64,000 nt of DNA. Source: Comamonas denitrificans. Lineage in GTDB: Bacteria; Pseudomonadota; Gammaproteobacteria; Burkholderiales; Burkholderiaceae_C. Of the stretch, positions 41,025 through 49,729 are shown piece after piece; positions within the stretch are counted from its first letter, which is position 1, and each line of letters opens with the position of its first letter. The position numbers and the translations under genes were made by a program. The notes below the pieces were generated by a model. It saw only the letters and a program-made list of their open reading frames with translations, ran no database searches and had not been told where the DNA came from. The DNA lies in NCBI RefSeq assembly GCF_017368815.1, contig NZ_JAFNME010000005.1, positions 62,001 through 126,000 of the forward strand, in the 5' to 3' direction.

Positions 41025-41163
41025 TTTTTGCTGCACTGAAGAAGAACGACCAAGGGGAATGGGGAAGAAAACAGACATCGGTTCGGCAGGGGGGATGGAA
41101 AGCAAGGCGGCATTGTCGCTTGCCCAAGTGAAGTTTTTGTAAACCGCTGTACCCAGCTGGCGG

Positions 41164-41949
41164 CTAGCCCAAAACGGCACTCACCCCGCCATCCACCGCC
41201 AGCCATTGGCCGGTAATGTGCTTGCCCGCCGCACTGGCCAAGAGCACGGTGATGCCTTTTAAATCCTCGTCATCCCCCAGCCGGCGCAAAGGGGCCTGGG
41301 CGCACATCTGCGCCTCACCAATGGAGTCAATCAAACCGGAAGCCATTTTGGTGCGGAAAAACCCTGGGCAAATGGCATTCACCGTAATGCCCTGCGGCCC
41401 CCACTCGGCCGCCAATGCGCGGGTGAAGTTCAGCACCGCGCCTTTGGAGGTGTTGTAGGCCAGGGTGCGCATGGCAATCGGGTTGCCACCCAGCCCGGCG
41501 ATCGAAGAGATATTGATGATGCGCCCGCCGCGCTGCAGCATGCCCGCGCGGGCCACCGCTTGGCTTAATAAAAAATAGCCCCGGATATTCAAATCCATCA
41601 CCTTGTCCCAGGCGGCCAGGGGGTGCTCCTCGGCCTTGGCACCCCACGTGGCCCCGGCGTTGTTCACCAAGATATCAATACTGCCCAGGCGTTGCACCGC
41701 CGCTTGCACCAAGCTGGCAATCGCCTCAGGCTGGGCGCAATCGGCCGCCAGCCACTGGGCATCAATGCCTTGGGCCTGCAGCGCAGTGACAGCACTTTCC
41801 AGCTCGGCGGCTTTGCGGGCCGTGAGCAGCACCCGTGCCCCGGCTTCGCCCAAAGCCTGGGCCATTTGCAGCCCCAAGCCCCGCGAGCCCCCCGTGACCA
41901 AAGCAGTTTTTCCGGTTAAATCAAACAGTTGTTGCACGCTGCGTGCCAT
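41164..41949 (-). CDS. Short-chain dehydrogenase/reductase
   Basis: 261 aa. A classical SDR: cofactor loop TALVTGGSRGLGLQMA, NNAGATWG (NNAG motif), catalytic Ser in INISSIAGLGG and YNTSKGAV (YxxxK). The C-terminus ASAAGKHITGQWLAVDGG is typical of FabG-like and gluconate 5-dehydrogenase-like enzymes. Basic residues after the TGG motif suggest NADP(H). The ATG at 41949 is preceded by GGGAGACTTGCC, deciding it over an ATG further upstream. It is followed by the RND operon on the same strand with a gap of 139 nt. The substrate is unknown. Confidence 0.9.
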   Translation of the reverse strand: MARSVQQLFDLTGKTALVTGGSRGLGLQMAQALGEAGARVLLTARKAAELESAVTALQAQGIDAQWLAADCAQPEAIASLVQAAVQRLGSIDILVNNAGATWGAKAEEHPLAAWDKVMDLNIRGYFLLSQAVARAGMLQRGGRIINISSIAGLGGNPIAMRTLAYNTSKGAVLNFTRALAAEWGPQGITVNAICPGFFRTKMASGLIDSIGEAQMCAQAPLRRLGDDEDLKGITVLLASAAGKHITGQWLAVDGGVSAVLG

Positions 41950-42042
41950 GGCAAGTCTCCCTGAAAGTGAATGAAAAAAAACATTGTCCCGAGCGAGGCC
42001 AGCGGGCCTTGTCACACGGGTGCCACAGTCTCAAAAGAACAC

Positions 42043-42079
42043 TTGCCAAAGCTGCAAAAATAACTGTATATTTGAACAG
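42043..42079 (+). promoter_or_regulatory. SOS promoter: sigma70 boxes with overlapping LexA box
   Basis: The -35 TTGCCA (42043-42048), an 18-nt spacer and -10 TATATT (42067-42072) form a plausible sigma70 promoter. A perfect LexA-type box CTGTATATTTGAACAG (42064-42079; CTGT-N8-ACAG) overlaps the -10. It lies in a longer dyad, TAACTGT..ACAGTTA. The box ends 26 nt before the ATG of the 107-aa gene. Confidence 0.75.
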
Positions 42080-42105
42080 TTACTGCTTATTCATACAGGT
42101 GTTTT

Positions 42106-42429
42106 ATGCAAACTACTTTTGAAACTTTCCCCAGCAACACGCAGTTTTCCATCGAGCTGTGCGACTACCCCGAGCTGCCCGAAACCCAGCGCGAACGCGC
42201 CGAGGCCCGCTATGCCCGCACCTTGGAGCGCCAACTGGGCGATGCCCAATCCGTCTGCGCCCTGTACACGCTGATGGAGCAGCTGCAAGAGGCCAGCCCG
42301 GAAGACATCCCGCCCAACGCCCCGGCCCTGTACCAGCGCTGGCTCAAAGCCGTGCAGGCCGCCACCGAAGCGGGCATGCAAGGCCTGGGCGAAGCGGAAA
42401 CGGCGTACTTCTCGATTCGACTGCAATAA
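42106..42429 (+). CDS. Uncharacterised 107-aa protein, predicted SOS-regulated
   Basis: 107 aa, not recognised. It is acidic and appears largely helical (RERAEARYARTLERQLGD, ALYTLMEQLQEASPED, LYQRWLKAVQAATEAGMQ), with no signal peptide or membrane segment and one pair of Cys residues (C19, C51). It is not similar to YebG, DinI or SulA as far as I can judge. The ATG at 42106 has CAGGTG upstream. The promoter has a perfect LexA box over its -10, so induction on DNA damage is predicted. It is monocistronic: a strong 17-bp hairpin element follows its stop directly. Codon use looks like that of its neighbours. The function is unknown. Confidence 0.8.
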   Translation: MQTTFETFPSNTQFSIELCDYPELPETQRERAEARYARTLERQLGDAQSVCALYTLMEQLQEASPEDIPPNAPALYQRWLKAVQAATEAGMQGLGEAETAYFSIRLQ

Positions 42430-42430
42430 A

Positions 42431-42512
42431 AATAGCTGCTTGCGCTTGTTTTTAGGCATTTTTATATTAAAAACATTTAAATATGCTCTTTAATAAAGCG
42501 CAAGCAGCTATT
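42431..42512. repeat. Intact palindromic intergenic element (17-bp perfect arms)
   Basis: AATAGCTGCTTGCGCTT (42431-42447) and AAGCGCAAGCAGCTATT (42496-42512) are perfect inverted repeats around a 48-nt A+T-rich centre. The first arm starts 2 nt after the stop codon of the 107-aa gene. The right side continues TCTTTTATC, so termination in the plus direction is likely. It is the best copy of the family here. Confidence 0.85.
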
Positions 42513-42577
42513 CTTTTATCCAGCTTGAAAATCGCTACAGTTGCCGCTTTCCCCTGTTTTGCTTTTCAGCCCCTGCC

Positions 42578-42946
42578 ATGCCCCGCCTCTACTCTGTTGA
42601 ACATGTTTGGCTTGATGCCAGCACCCCCGACGCGGCCACCGTCGGCATTACCGCCCACGCCCAAGAGGCGCTGGGCGATGTCGTATTTACCGACTTGCCC
42701 GCCCCCGGCACCGTGCTGGCGGCAGGCCAAGTGGCCGGAGTGATTGAATCGGTCAAAGCCGCAGCCGATTTATTTGCCCCCGCCAGCGGGGAAGTCCTGG
42801 CGATCAATCCCGCCGTGCAAGCCAACCCCAGCTTGCTCAACACCGACCCCCTGGGCGCGGGCTGGCTGTTTACCGTGCGCCTGACGGCCCCCGCACAGCT
42901 CGATGCATTAATGGACGAAGCCGCCTACCAAGCGTTTTGCCAGTAA
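42578..42946 (+). CDS. gcvH: Glycine cleavage system H protein (orphan)
   Basis: 122 aa, normal for H protein. GcvH carries lipoate and shuttles the aminomethyl group between P, T and L proteins. The N-terminus reads YSVEHVWLD. The lipoylation motif GVIESVKAAADLFAP places the lipoyl-lysine at K60. The C-terminal part LLNTDPLGAGWLFTVRL and LDALMDEAAYQAF is typical. No gcvT or gcvP is in the window, so it is an unlinked copy. It could serve glycine cleavage encoded elsewhere or act as a lipoyl donor in lipoate relay. A hybrid kinase gene starts about 100 nt downstream. Confidence 0.93.
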   Translation: MPRLYSVEHVWLDASTPDAATVGITAHAQEALGDVVFTDLPAPGTVLAAGQVAGVIESVKAAADLFAPASGEVLAINPAVQANPSLLNTDPLGAGWLFTVRLTAPAQLDALMDEAAYQAFCQ

Positions 42947-43043
42947 GTTGCTGGCCGTTGGCCACCCGCAGGCGCGGCCAGCTTCCCCAGTAAGCGCCAG
43001 CAGTGGTAAAACCGGGCACCTGCCGTTTTGCCCTGCTGCTGCC

Positions 43044-45284
43044 ATGCGCCAACCTGATTTGTCTTTTCTCGTCCAACGCCAAGAAAGCCTGGGCGATGAC
43101 GCACCCCTGCCGCTGTTGCCGCAGGAGCCCTGCTTCGCCCCGCTCGAGGCCGTCGAAGCGGCCGCGCAGCTGCCCCAGGACGACCCCTTGGCCATTTTGA
43201 TTGCCGAGTTGCGCAACTACCAGGCCGAGCTGGAGGTGCAAAACCAGGTACTCAATTACAGCCAGGCGGTGGCAGAAAGCGCCTCTGAGCGGTTTGAAGC
43301 CTTGTTTGCCAGCGTGCCGCTGCCGCTGCTGGTGCTGGACGATGCGCACGACATGGTGATCCAGGCCAACGCCATGGCGCTCAATGCCTTTCAGCCCCAG
43401 GGCAGTGACCGGCTGCTGGCCTCTTTCATGCCGTTTGTCTGCCCCGCCGACCGCGACCGGGTGCAGCAGGCCTTCACCCTGGCCCGCAGCCAAGGCAAAA
43501 GCGAAGTGCATGAAATGGTCTTCAACCTGGGCAACCGCAGCACCATGCAGGGCGACTTGCACATTGCCTGCATTGAAGTGCCCCGGCAAGACGGCCCCCC
43601 CACGGCGCAATTCATGTGCGCCATCATCGACCAGGAGCCGCTGCTGGCCGAGCGGCGCACCCTGCAGCAGCGCAATGCCCAGCTGCTGGCCAGCGAAAAA
43701 CGGCTGGAGGCGGTGATCAACGCCTCGATGGATGCCATCATCAGCGTGGACAAGGCGATGCGCATCACCGTCTTCAACCCCACAGCAGCGGCCTTGTTTG
43801 CCTGCAGCGCCGAAGATGCCCTGGGCAGCCCCTTGGCGCGGTTTTTGCCCGAGGTGGCCGCCTCTTTGCCCTTGTCCCACATCACCACCCAGGCCCTGCT
43901 GGGCGAAATGCAGGCCCACACAGCCAGTGGCCAGCGGGTGGCGGTGGAGGTCAGCGTCGCTTTTGAGCCTGACGGAACCAGTACCACCGTGTTTGCCCGC
44001 GACCTGACCAGCCGCAAGCGCACCGAAGCGCAGCGCAGCGCCCTGGAAACCCAATTGCGCGAAGCGCACAAAATGCAGGCGCTGGGCACCATGGCCGGGG
44101 GCATTGCGCACGACTTCAACAACATCGTCGGTGCAATCCTGGGCAACGTGGAATTGGCCAAAACCGATAGCAGCCACCAGCCGCAGCTTTTGGACAGCTT
44201 GCTGGAAATTGAAAAAGCCGGCCGCCGCGCCCGTGATTTGGTGCGGCAAATTCTCACCTTTAGCCGCAACGAGCCCCCCGCCCGCCGCGCCGTCCACCCA
44301 CGGCACGCCATCCAAGAAAGCGAAAAACTCTTGCGCATGGGCCTGCCCCCGGCGATTGAGCTGGCGATTGATGCCCCGGCCGATCTTCCCCCCATGCTGG
44401 CCGACCCGGCCCAGGTCGAGCAAGCCTTGTTCAACCTGACCAACAACGCCATTCATGCCATTCACAACAGCATGCATTCCGGCGGAAAAATCACCATTCG
44501 CGCCCGCCTGGCACTGCCCGATTTGGGGCTGGTGCAGCGCTTTGACTTGCAGCCGGACAACTACATTGCCCTGACGGTGCAAGACAACGGCCCGGGCATG
44601 GATGCCGCCACCCAAGAGCGCATTTTTGAACCCTTCTTCACCACTAAGCCCGTGGGCCAAGGCACTGGGCTGGGGCTGGCCGTAGTGCACGGCCTGATGC
44701 GCACCCACGAAGGGGCTGTCGAGGTGCACAGCCACCCGGGCCAAGGCTGCACCTTCACGCTGTACTTTCCGCTGCTGCCCGCCAGTACGGCGGCGATTTT
44801 TACTGCCCCCCGGTTGCAGCGCGTTAAACCCCTGGAATCGGCCGCCCTGCCCGTCACCCTGCACTCGGCCCCACAAATGCAGCACCATGTGATGTATGTC
44901 GATGACGATGCCGCCATGGTGCATTTGGTGCAGCGCCTGCTGCGCCGCCGGGGCTACCAAATCACCACCTTTGAAGATCCCCGGGCGGCCGTCCAAGCGT
45001 TGCACGCTACGCCCCACGCCTTTGATTTGGTGGTCACCGACTACAACATGCCCGGTTACTGCGGTCTGGACTTGCTCAAAGCGGCCCAGTCGATTCGCCC
45101 CGATTTGCCCGTGGCCCTGGCCTCGGGCTACGTCACCTCGGAAATCAGCGAACAGGCCCTGGCCGCCGGGGCTTTGGCCCTGATTCACAAACCCAACGAT
45201 GTCAGCGAGTTGTGCGCCATCGTGGATCAGCTTTTGCACCCCAATACCCATGCCACCACCGACTGGCATGAACGCCAAAAATGA
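43044..45284 (+). CDS. Hybrid sensor histidine kinase with PAS domains and C-terminal receiver
   Basis: 746 aa, cytoplasmic by sequence. An N-terminal coiled coil (AELRNYQAELEVQNQVLNYS) precedes a PAS domain (about 85-210) and a second PAS (about 225-340, INASMDAIISVDKAMRITVF). The phospho-acceptor block GTMAGGIAHDFNNIVGAIL is of the type in NtrB-like and hybrid kinases. The ATPase has LFNLTNNAIHAIHNS, VQDNGPGMDAA, EPFFTTKPVGQGTGLGLAVV. A receiver domain ends the protein (HVMYVDDDAAMVHLV, Asp in DLVVTDYNMPG, Lys in ALIHKP). No cognate regulator is adjacent. The ATG at 43044 is preferred over a TTG 96 nt upstream. It overlaps the pseudouridine synthase gene by 4 nt. Confidence 0.9.
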   Translation: MRQPDLSFLVQRQESLGDDAPLPLLPQEPCFAPLEAVEAAAQLPQDDPLAILIAELRNYQAELEVQNQVLNYSQAVAESASERFEALFASVPLPLLVLDDAHDMVIQANAMALNAFQPQGSDRLLASFMPFVCPADRDRVQQAFTLARSQGKSEVHEMVFNLGNRSTMQGDLHIACIEVPRQDGPPTAQFMCAIIDQEPLLAERRTLQQRNAQLLASEKRLEAVINASMDAIISVDKAMRITVFNPTAAALFACSAEDALGSPLARFLPEVAASLPLSHITTQALLGEMQAHTASGQRVAVEVSVAFEPDGTSTTVFARDLTSRKRTEAQRSALETQLREAHKMQALGTMAGGIAHDFNNIVGAILGNVELAKTDSSHQPQLLDSLLEIEKAGRRARDLVRQILTFSRNEPPARRAVHPRHAIQESEKLLRMGLPPAIELAIDAPADLPPMLADPAQVEQALFNLTNNAIHAIHNSMHSGGKITIRARLALPDLGLVQRFDLQPDNYIALTVQDNGPGMDAATQERIFEPFFTTKPVGQGTGLGLAVVHGLMRTHEGAVEVHSHPGQGCTFTLYFPLLPASTAAIFTAPRLQRVKPLESAALPVTLHSAPQMQHHVMYVDDDAAMVHLVQRLLRRRGYQITTFEDPRAAVQALHATPHAFDLVVTDYNMPGYCGLDLLKAAQSIRPDLPVALASGYVTSEISEQALAAGALALIHKPNDVSELCAIVDQLLHPNTHATTDWHERQK

Positions 45285-45928
45285 CCCCTCCACGCCCTGT
45301 CTGCCTGTATGAAGACCACGCCCTGCTGGTCTTGCTCAAACCTGCGGGCCTGCTGTGTGTACCGGGCCGAGGGCCGGACAAACAAGACTGCCTCAGCGCC
45401 CGCGCCCAGGCGCATTGGCCCGATGCGCTGGTGGTGCACCGCCTGGACATGGCCACCTCCGGTCTGGTGTTGCTGGCCCGCAATAAAACCGCCCAGGCGC
45501 AGCTAAGCCAAGCCTTTGCCCAGCGCCAAGTGCACAAGCGCTACAGCGCCATCGCGGCGGGCGCACTGCACACCAAAGGCTGGCAGCAAATAGATGCCCC
45601 GCTGCGCTGCGATTGGGAGCAGCGCCCCCGGCAAATGGTCGATCCCGTGGCCGGCAAACCCAGCACCACCCGCTATTGCGTGGCCCCCGACCAAACGGGC
45701 GTGCCTGGCGCGTGTACCCGGCTGTGGCTGGAGCCCATAACTGGGCGCAGCCACCAGCTGCGCGTGCACTTGGCCCACTTGGGGCACCCCTTGGTGGGCG
45801 ATGCTTTGTATGCCCCACCTCGTGTGCAAACGCTGGCTCCACGCTTACTGCTGCATGCCCAAAGCTTGGGCTTTGCCCATCCAGAGCACGGTAAACCCCT
45901 GTTTTTTCATTCCACAGCCGATTTTTGA
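45281..45928 (+). CDS. RluA-family RNA pseudouridine synthase
   Basis: 215 aa, without an S4 domain. These enzymes isomerise uridine in rRNA or tRNA. The catalytic Asp lies in VVHRLDMATSGLVLLARN. Other family blocks are LYEDHALLVLLKPAGLLCVPG, LEPITGRSHQLRVHLAHLGHPLVGD and LLLHAQSLGFAHP. The short form without S4 resembles RluA itself more than RluC or RluD. The ATG overlaps the stop of the hybrid kinase by 4 nt. The exact target uridine is unknown. Confidence 0.9.
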   Translation: MTPPRPVCLYEDHALLVLLKPAGLLCVPGRGPDKQDCLSARAQAHWPDALVVHRLDMATSGLVLLARNKTAQAQLSQAFAQRQVHKRYSAIAAGALHTKGWQQIDAPLRCDWEQRPRQMVDPVAGKPSTTRYCVAPDQTGVPGACTRLWLEPITGRSHQLRVHLAHLGHPLVGDALYAPPRVQTLAPRLLLHAQSLGFAHPEHGKPLFFHSTADF

Positions 45929-46261
45929 ATTGTTTTTTATTTAGGTATTAACCCTTGGTTTGAATAATTTCGCCGAAATATTTTTCCGCTGAATACGCTA
46001 AAAATTTCTGCTTATTTTTTAATCCAAGCCTTGTATAACAAGGGTTTAGTGCTACTTTTATGCCAAGTTGCTTGGCCTTGCGCCATATACACGCCGCGCC
46101 ATCGCTAAAAGGAAAGGCAGCCATAGTAAAAACCCGCTTGCTGGCTTATGCACGCAATTTTTATCCTCTCGCCCCATGTGACAAGCTTGCAAACTGCAAG
46201 ATTTGTCCATCAACCGAAACCTTTGTGTGCGCATTAATCATCTAAAGAGAGGACAAGCACC
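45929..46261 (+). other. 333-nt intergenic region upstream of livK
   Basis: A+T-richer than its surroundings. It must hold the liv operon promoter, but I see no confident -35/-10 pair. A dyad GACAAGCTTGCA-AAC-TGCAAGATTTGTC (46180-46191 and 46195-46207) lies about 55 nt before the livK start and looks like an operator. AACCCTTG (45949-45956) and CAAGGGTT form a weak long-range pair. The ribosome binding site is GAGAGGA before the ATG. Confidence 0.4.
46180..46207 (+). promoter_or_regulatory. Dyad upstream of livK, possible operator
   Basis: GACAA-n-CTTGCA and TGCAAG-nn-TTGTC are inverted around AAC, giving 11 paired positions with small asymmetry. The position, about 55-80 nt before the livK ATG, suits a regulator site or a leader hairpin. 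The regulator is unknown. Confidence 0.4.
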
Positions 46262-47389
46262 ATGCATATTCCCTTCCGTCTGCAAACCTTGGTCGCCACC
46301 ATGGGCTTGGCTGGCGCTGCCTTGCTGGGTCAGGCGCATGCCGCAGACTCCATCAAAATCGCCATGGTCATTCCCGCCACCGGCCCCCTGACCCAATACG
46401 GCGACATGGTCAAAGAAGGTGTTGCCACTGCTGTTGAGCAAATCAACGCGGCGGGTGGCATCAACGGCAAAAAAATCGAAACCACCGTGGTCGATGATGC
46501 TTGCGAACCCAAGCAAGGCCCCGTGGCCGCCAACCGGGTGGTGAACGACAAAATCCGTTACGTCATCGGCCCTGTGTGCTCCGGCGCTGCCATCGCCGCC
46601 GCCCCGATTTACAACAACGAAGGCGTGGTGGTCATTACCCCCTCGGCCACGTCGCCCGCACTGACCGAAGGCAAGAACTTTCACTTCATCTTCCGCACCA
46701 TTGGCCGCGATGACCAGCAAGGGCCAGCGGCTGCCAAGTTCATCATCAACAAAGCCAAGCCCAAAAAAGTGGCCGTGCTGCACGACAAACAGTCGTATGG
46801 CCAGGGCATTGCCGCCTCGGTGCGCGATGAGCTGAAAAAAGCCAACGTCGAAGTGGCCCTGTTTGAAGGCATCAACGCCGGCGACAGCGACTACTCGGCT
46901 GTGATCACCAAACTCAAAAGCGCCGGTGCCGATTTTGTGTACTACGGTGGCTACCACCCTGAAATGGGTCTGCTGCTGCGCCAAGCCGCTGAGCAAGGCC
47001 TGAAAGTGCGCATGATGGGCCCCGAAGGTGTGGGCAACCCCGAGATCAACGCCATCGCTGGCAATGCCGTCGAAGGCATGCTGGTAACCCTGCCGGCCGA
47101 CCCCGCCTCCAAGCCAGAAAATGCTGCCTTGGTCAAAGCCTTTAAAGACAAAGGCCGCGATCCTTCGGGTGCTTTCCAAATGGGCGCTTACACCGCCACC
47201 CAAGTACTGGCCCAAAGCATCAAAGCCGTGGGTGACGATGCCGAAAAAGTGGCTGACTACCTGCACAAAACCGCATTCAACATGCCCACCGGCAATGTGG
47301 CCTGGGATGCCAAAGGCGACTTGAAGGCATTTGACTTCCCCGTTTACTCTTGGCACAAGGACGGCAGCAAGTCCGTGGCTGAAAAGTAA
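46262..47389 (+). CDS. livK: Branched-chain amino acid ABC transporter substrate-binding protein
   Basis: 375 aa. Periplasmic LIV-type binding protein. The signal peptide spans about 1-27 (LVATMGLAGAALLGQAHA, then ADSIKIAMVIPATGPLTQYG). The type I periplasmic-binding fold shows INAAGGINGKKIETTVVDD, VVITPSATSPAL, FIFRTIGRDDQQGPAAA, FEGINAGDSDYSAVITKLK and YYGGYHPEMGLLLRQA, all as in LivJ/LivK. Leucine, isoleucine or valine is the likely ligand, though related proteins bind other amino acids or amides. It is first in the livKHMGF operon and is followed by an attenuator hairpin. Confidence 0.94.
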   Translation: MHIPFRLQTLVATMGLAGAALLGQAHAADSIKIAMVIPATGPLTQYGDMVKEGVATAVEQINAAGGINGKKIETTVVDDACEPKQGPVAANRVVNDKIRYVIGPVCSGAAIAAAPIYNNEGVVVITPSATSPALTEGKNFHFIFRTIGRDDQQGPAAAKFIINKAKPKKVAVLHDKQSYGQGIAASVRDELKKANVEVALFEGINAGDSDYSAVITKLKSAGADFVYYGGYHPEMGLLLRQAAEQGLKVRMMGPEGVGNPEINAIAGNAVEGMLVTLPADPASKPENAALVKAFKDKGRDPSGAFQMGAYTATQVLAQSIKAVGDDAEKVADYLHKTAFNMPTGNVAWDAKGDLKAFDFPVYSWHKDGSKSVAEK

Positions 47390-47426
47390 TCCAGCAATCC
47401 CTTCACATCCATTCTTTACTCGGATG

Positions 47427-47463
47427 GCCCACAGTGTTTCCTTCATAAGGCCTGTGGGCTTTT
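47427..47463 (+). terminator. Attenuator hairpin between livK and livH
   Basis: Perfect stem GCCCACAG / CTGTGGGC (47427-47434, 47452-47459) followed by TTTT, 38 nt after the livK stop. Partial termination here would make the binding protein more abundant than the membrane components, as is common in ABC operons. Confidence 0.7.
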
Positions 47464-47523
47464 AAGTTCCAAAAAAACCAATACCCCGGTTGCTTGTGCC
47501 CGTCGCAAGCAGGAAATGCGGAT

Positions 47524-48450
47524 ATGAACGAATTCCTCCCTCAGCTGATACAACAGCTTTTTAACGGCCTCTCACTGGGGGCCATTTACGCCTTGATTGC
47601 CATTGGCTATACCATGGTTTACGGCATCATCGGCATGATCAACTTCGCTCACGGTGAGATTTACATGATCGGTGGCTACGTGGGTCTGGTGACCCTCTCG
47701 GCCGTGGGCACGCAAAGCGGCCTGCCGATTTGGATGGTGATTGGCCTCATGCTGGTCGTTGCCGTCTTTATTACCGGTTTGTACGGTTTTGCCATTGAGC
47801 AGGTGGCCTACAAGCCCTTGCGCGGCAGCCCGCGCCTGGTACCGCTGATTTCGGCCATTGGTATGTCCATCTTTTTGCAAAACTGGGTGGCCCTGGGCCA
47901 AGGTGCCCGCGACATGGCCGTGCCTGCGCTGCTGCCCGGTGCCTTGCGCTTTGGGGACGAAAGTGGTTTTGAAATTTTTGTTCCCTACGCACGCATTCTC
48001 ATCATCGTGGTCACCGTGGTGCTGATGATTGCGCTGACCCTGTTTATCCGCCATTCGCGCATGGGCCGCGCCAGCCGCGCGTGCTCGCAAGACATGCACA
48101 TGGCCAGCCTGCTGGGCATCAATACCAACCAGGTCATCTCGTTTACCTTTGTGCTGGGGGCCATGCTTGCTGCAGTTGGCGGAGTGCTTATCGCACTGGC
48201 CGTGGGCAAATTGAACCCATTCATTGGTTTTATTGCCGGTATTAAAGCGTTTACAGCTGCAGTTTTAGGTGGAATCGGCTCCATTCCCGGCGCGATGCTG
48301 GGCGGGGTGATTCTGGGTGTGGCCGAAACGCTGGCCGCAGCCTACATCTCCTCGGAATACAAAGACATCGTAGCCTTTAGCCTGTTGGTGCTGATTTTGC
48401 TGTTCCGCCCCACGGGTCTGCTGGGCAAGCCTGAAGTGGAGAAGGTGTAA
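47524..48450 (+). CDS. livH: Branched-chain amino acid ABC transporter permease LivH
   Basis: 308 aa, eight or more membrane segments. LivH is one of the two permease subunits. It begins [20 protein letters not shown], followed by the conserved [25 protein letters not shown] and the later [20 protein letters not shown] coupling region. The C-terminus includes [20 protein letters not shown]. The ATG at 47524 gives the conserved start; an in-frame codon 30 nt upstream is rejected. It overlaps livM by one nucleotide (TAATG). Confidence 0.95.
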   Translation: MNEFLPQLIQQLFNGLSLGAIYALIAIGYTMVYGIIGMINFAHGEIYMIGGYVGLVTLSAVGTQSGLPIWMVIGLMLVVAVFITGLYGFAIEQVAYKPLRGSPRLVPLISAIGMSIFLQNWVALGQGARDMAVPALLPGALRFGDESGFEIFVPYARILIIVVTVVLMIALTLFIRHSRMGRASRACSQDMHMASLLGINTNQVISFTFVLGAMLAAVGGVLIALAVGKLNPFIGFIAGIKAFTAAVLGGIGSIPGAMLGGVILGVAETLAAAYISSEYKDIVAFSLLVLILLFRPTGLLGKPEVEKV

Positions 48451-49694
48451 TGCGCAAAATTCAACACAACCTTGTCCCGGCCCTGTTGGCCGCTGTGATT
48501 GCCGCCTTGGTGATCATCCCGATTTTTGGTCTGGAGCTCAAACGCGCTGGCATGACCATGGGCCTGGAATCGCACTGGAGCTTTGTGCTCTGGGGCAGCT
48601 TGGCCGTATTTATCGTGCAACTGCTCAAACCCACCCTCCAGGCACGCACCGCCGGGCTGGGCCTGAGCCTGCCCAAACTGCCCAGCTTGCCTGCCCAATG
48701 GGTCAAGCCGCTGATGTTTGCCGCCTTGCTCATGGCCGTGACCTGGCCCTTTTTTGCCGGGCGCAACGCCATTGACATTGCCACCCTGGCGCTGATTTAC
48801 GTCATGCTGGGGCTGGGGCTGAACGTGGTGGTCGGCTTTGCCGGGCTGCTCGATTTGGGCTTTGTCGGCTTCTACGCCGTCGGGGCCTACACCTACGCCT
48901 TGCTGTTTCACTGGGCGGACTGGAGCTTTTGGCAAGCACTGCCGCTGGCCGGGGCCATGGCGGCGCTGTTTGGCTTTTTGCTGGGCTTTCCGGTGCTGCG
49001 CTTGCGCGGCGACTATTTGGCGATTGTGACCTTGGGCTTTGGCGAGATCATTCGCCTGTTGCTGGTGAACCTGACCGATTGGACCGGCGGCCCCGATGGT
49101 ATTTCTGGCATTCCCAAGCCCACGGTGATGGGCTTGGAGATGTCCCGCAATGCCAGCGTCGAAGGTGCTCAAACCTTTCACCAGTTCTTTGACCTGGCGT
49201 TCAACTCGGTACACATGGTGATCTTTTTGTACCTGATGGCCTTGCTGCTGGCGCTGGTGACGCTGTTTATCAGCAACCGCCTCATCCGCATGCCCATTGG
49301 CCGTGCCTGGGAAGCGCTGCGCGAGGATGAAATCGCCTGCCGCTCGCTGGGCCTGAGCCCCATGAAGATCAAGCTCTCGGCCTTCACCTTGGGCGCGATG
49401 TTTGCCGGCTTTGGCGGCGCTTTCTTTGCCGCACGCCAAGGCATCGTGAATCCCGAATCGTTCACCTTTATCGAGTCAGCCCTGATTTTGGCCATCGTGG
49501 TGCTGGGCGGCATGGGCTCCCAGTTAGGGGTGATTGTTGCCGCTGTGCTGCTGACGGCTTTGCCTGAAATTGCCCGCGAGTTCTCCGAATACCGCATGCT
49601 GATTTTCGGCTTGGTGATGATTTTGATGATGATCTGGCGCCCCCAGGGCCTGTTGCCCATGAAACGCCACCAGATCAAAGTCGATACGGTTTAA
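48450..49694 (+). CDS. livM: Branched-chain amino acid ABC transporter permease LivM
   Basis: 414 aa, somewhat long because of an N-terminal extension with two membrane segments before the core, as in E. coli LivM. The core has [58 protein letters not shown], the coupling-helix region [16 protein letters not shown] and [20 protein letters not shown] precedes the ATG inside the end of livH. It pairs with LivH in the membrane. Confidence 0.95.
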   Translation: MRKIQHNLVPALLAAVIAALVIIPIFGLELKRAGMTMGLESHWSFVLWGSLAVFIVQLLKPTLQARTAGLGLSLPKLPSLPAQWVKPLMFAALLMAVTWPFFAGRNAIDIATLALIYVMLGLGLNVVVGFAGLLDLGFVGFYAVGAYTYALLFHWADWSFWQALPLAGAMAALFGFLLGFPVLRLRGDYLAIVTLGFGEIIRLLLVNLTDWTGGPDGISGIPKPTVMGLEMSRNASVEGAQTFHQFFDLAFNSVHMVIFLYLMALLLALVTLFISNRLIRMPIGRAWEALREDEIACRSLGLSPMKIKLSAFTLGAMFAGFGGAFFAARQGIVNPESFTFIESALILAIVVLGGMGSQLGVIVAAVLLTALPEIAREFSEYRMLIFGLVMILMMIWRPQGLLPMKRHQIKVDTV

Positions 49695-49729
49695 CTCCGC
49701 CAGCGCAATCATTGGAAAGATTTAAGAGC

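Noticed and set aside
42870-45293. 807-codon open frame on the minus strand opposite the hybrid kinase
   Set aside because: Antisense shadow of a clearly assigned kinase, low-complexity composition, no domain.
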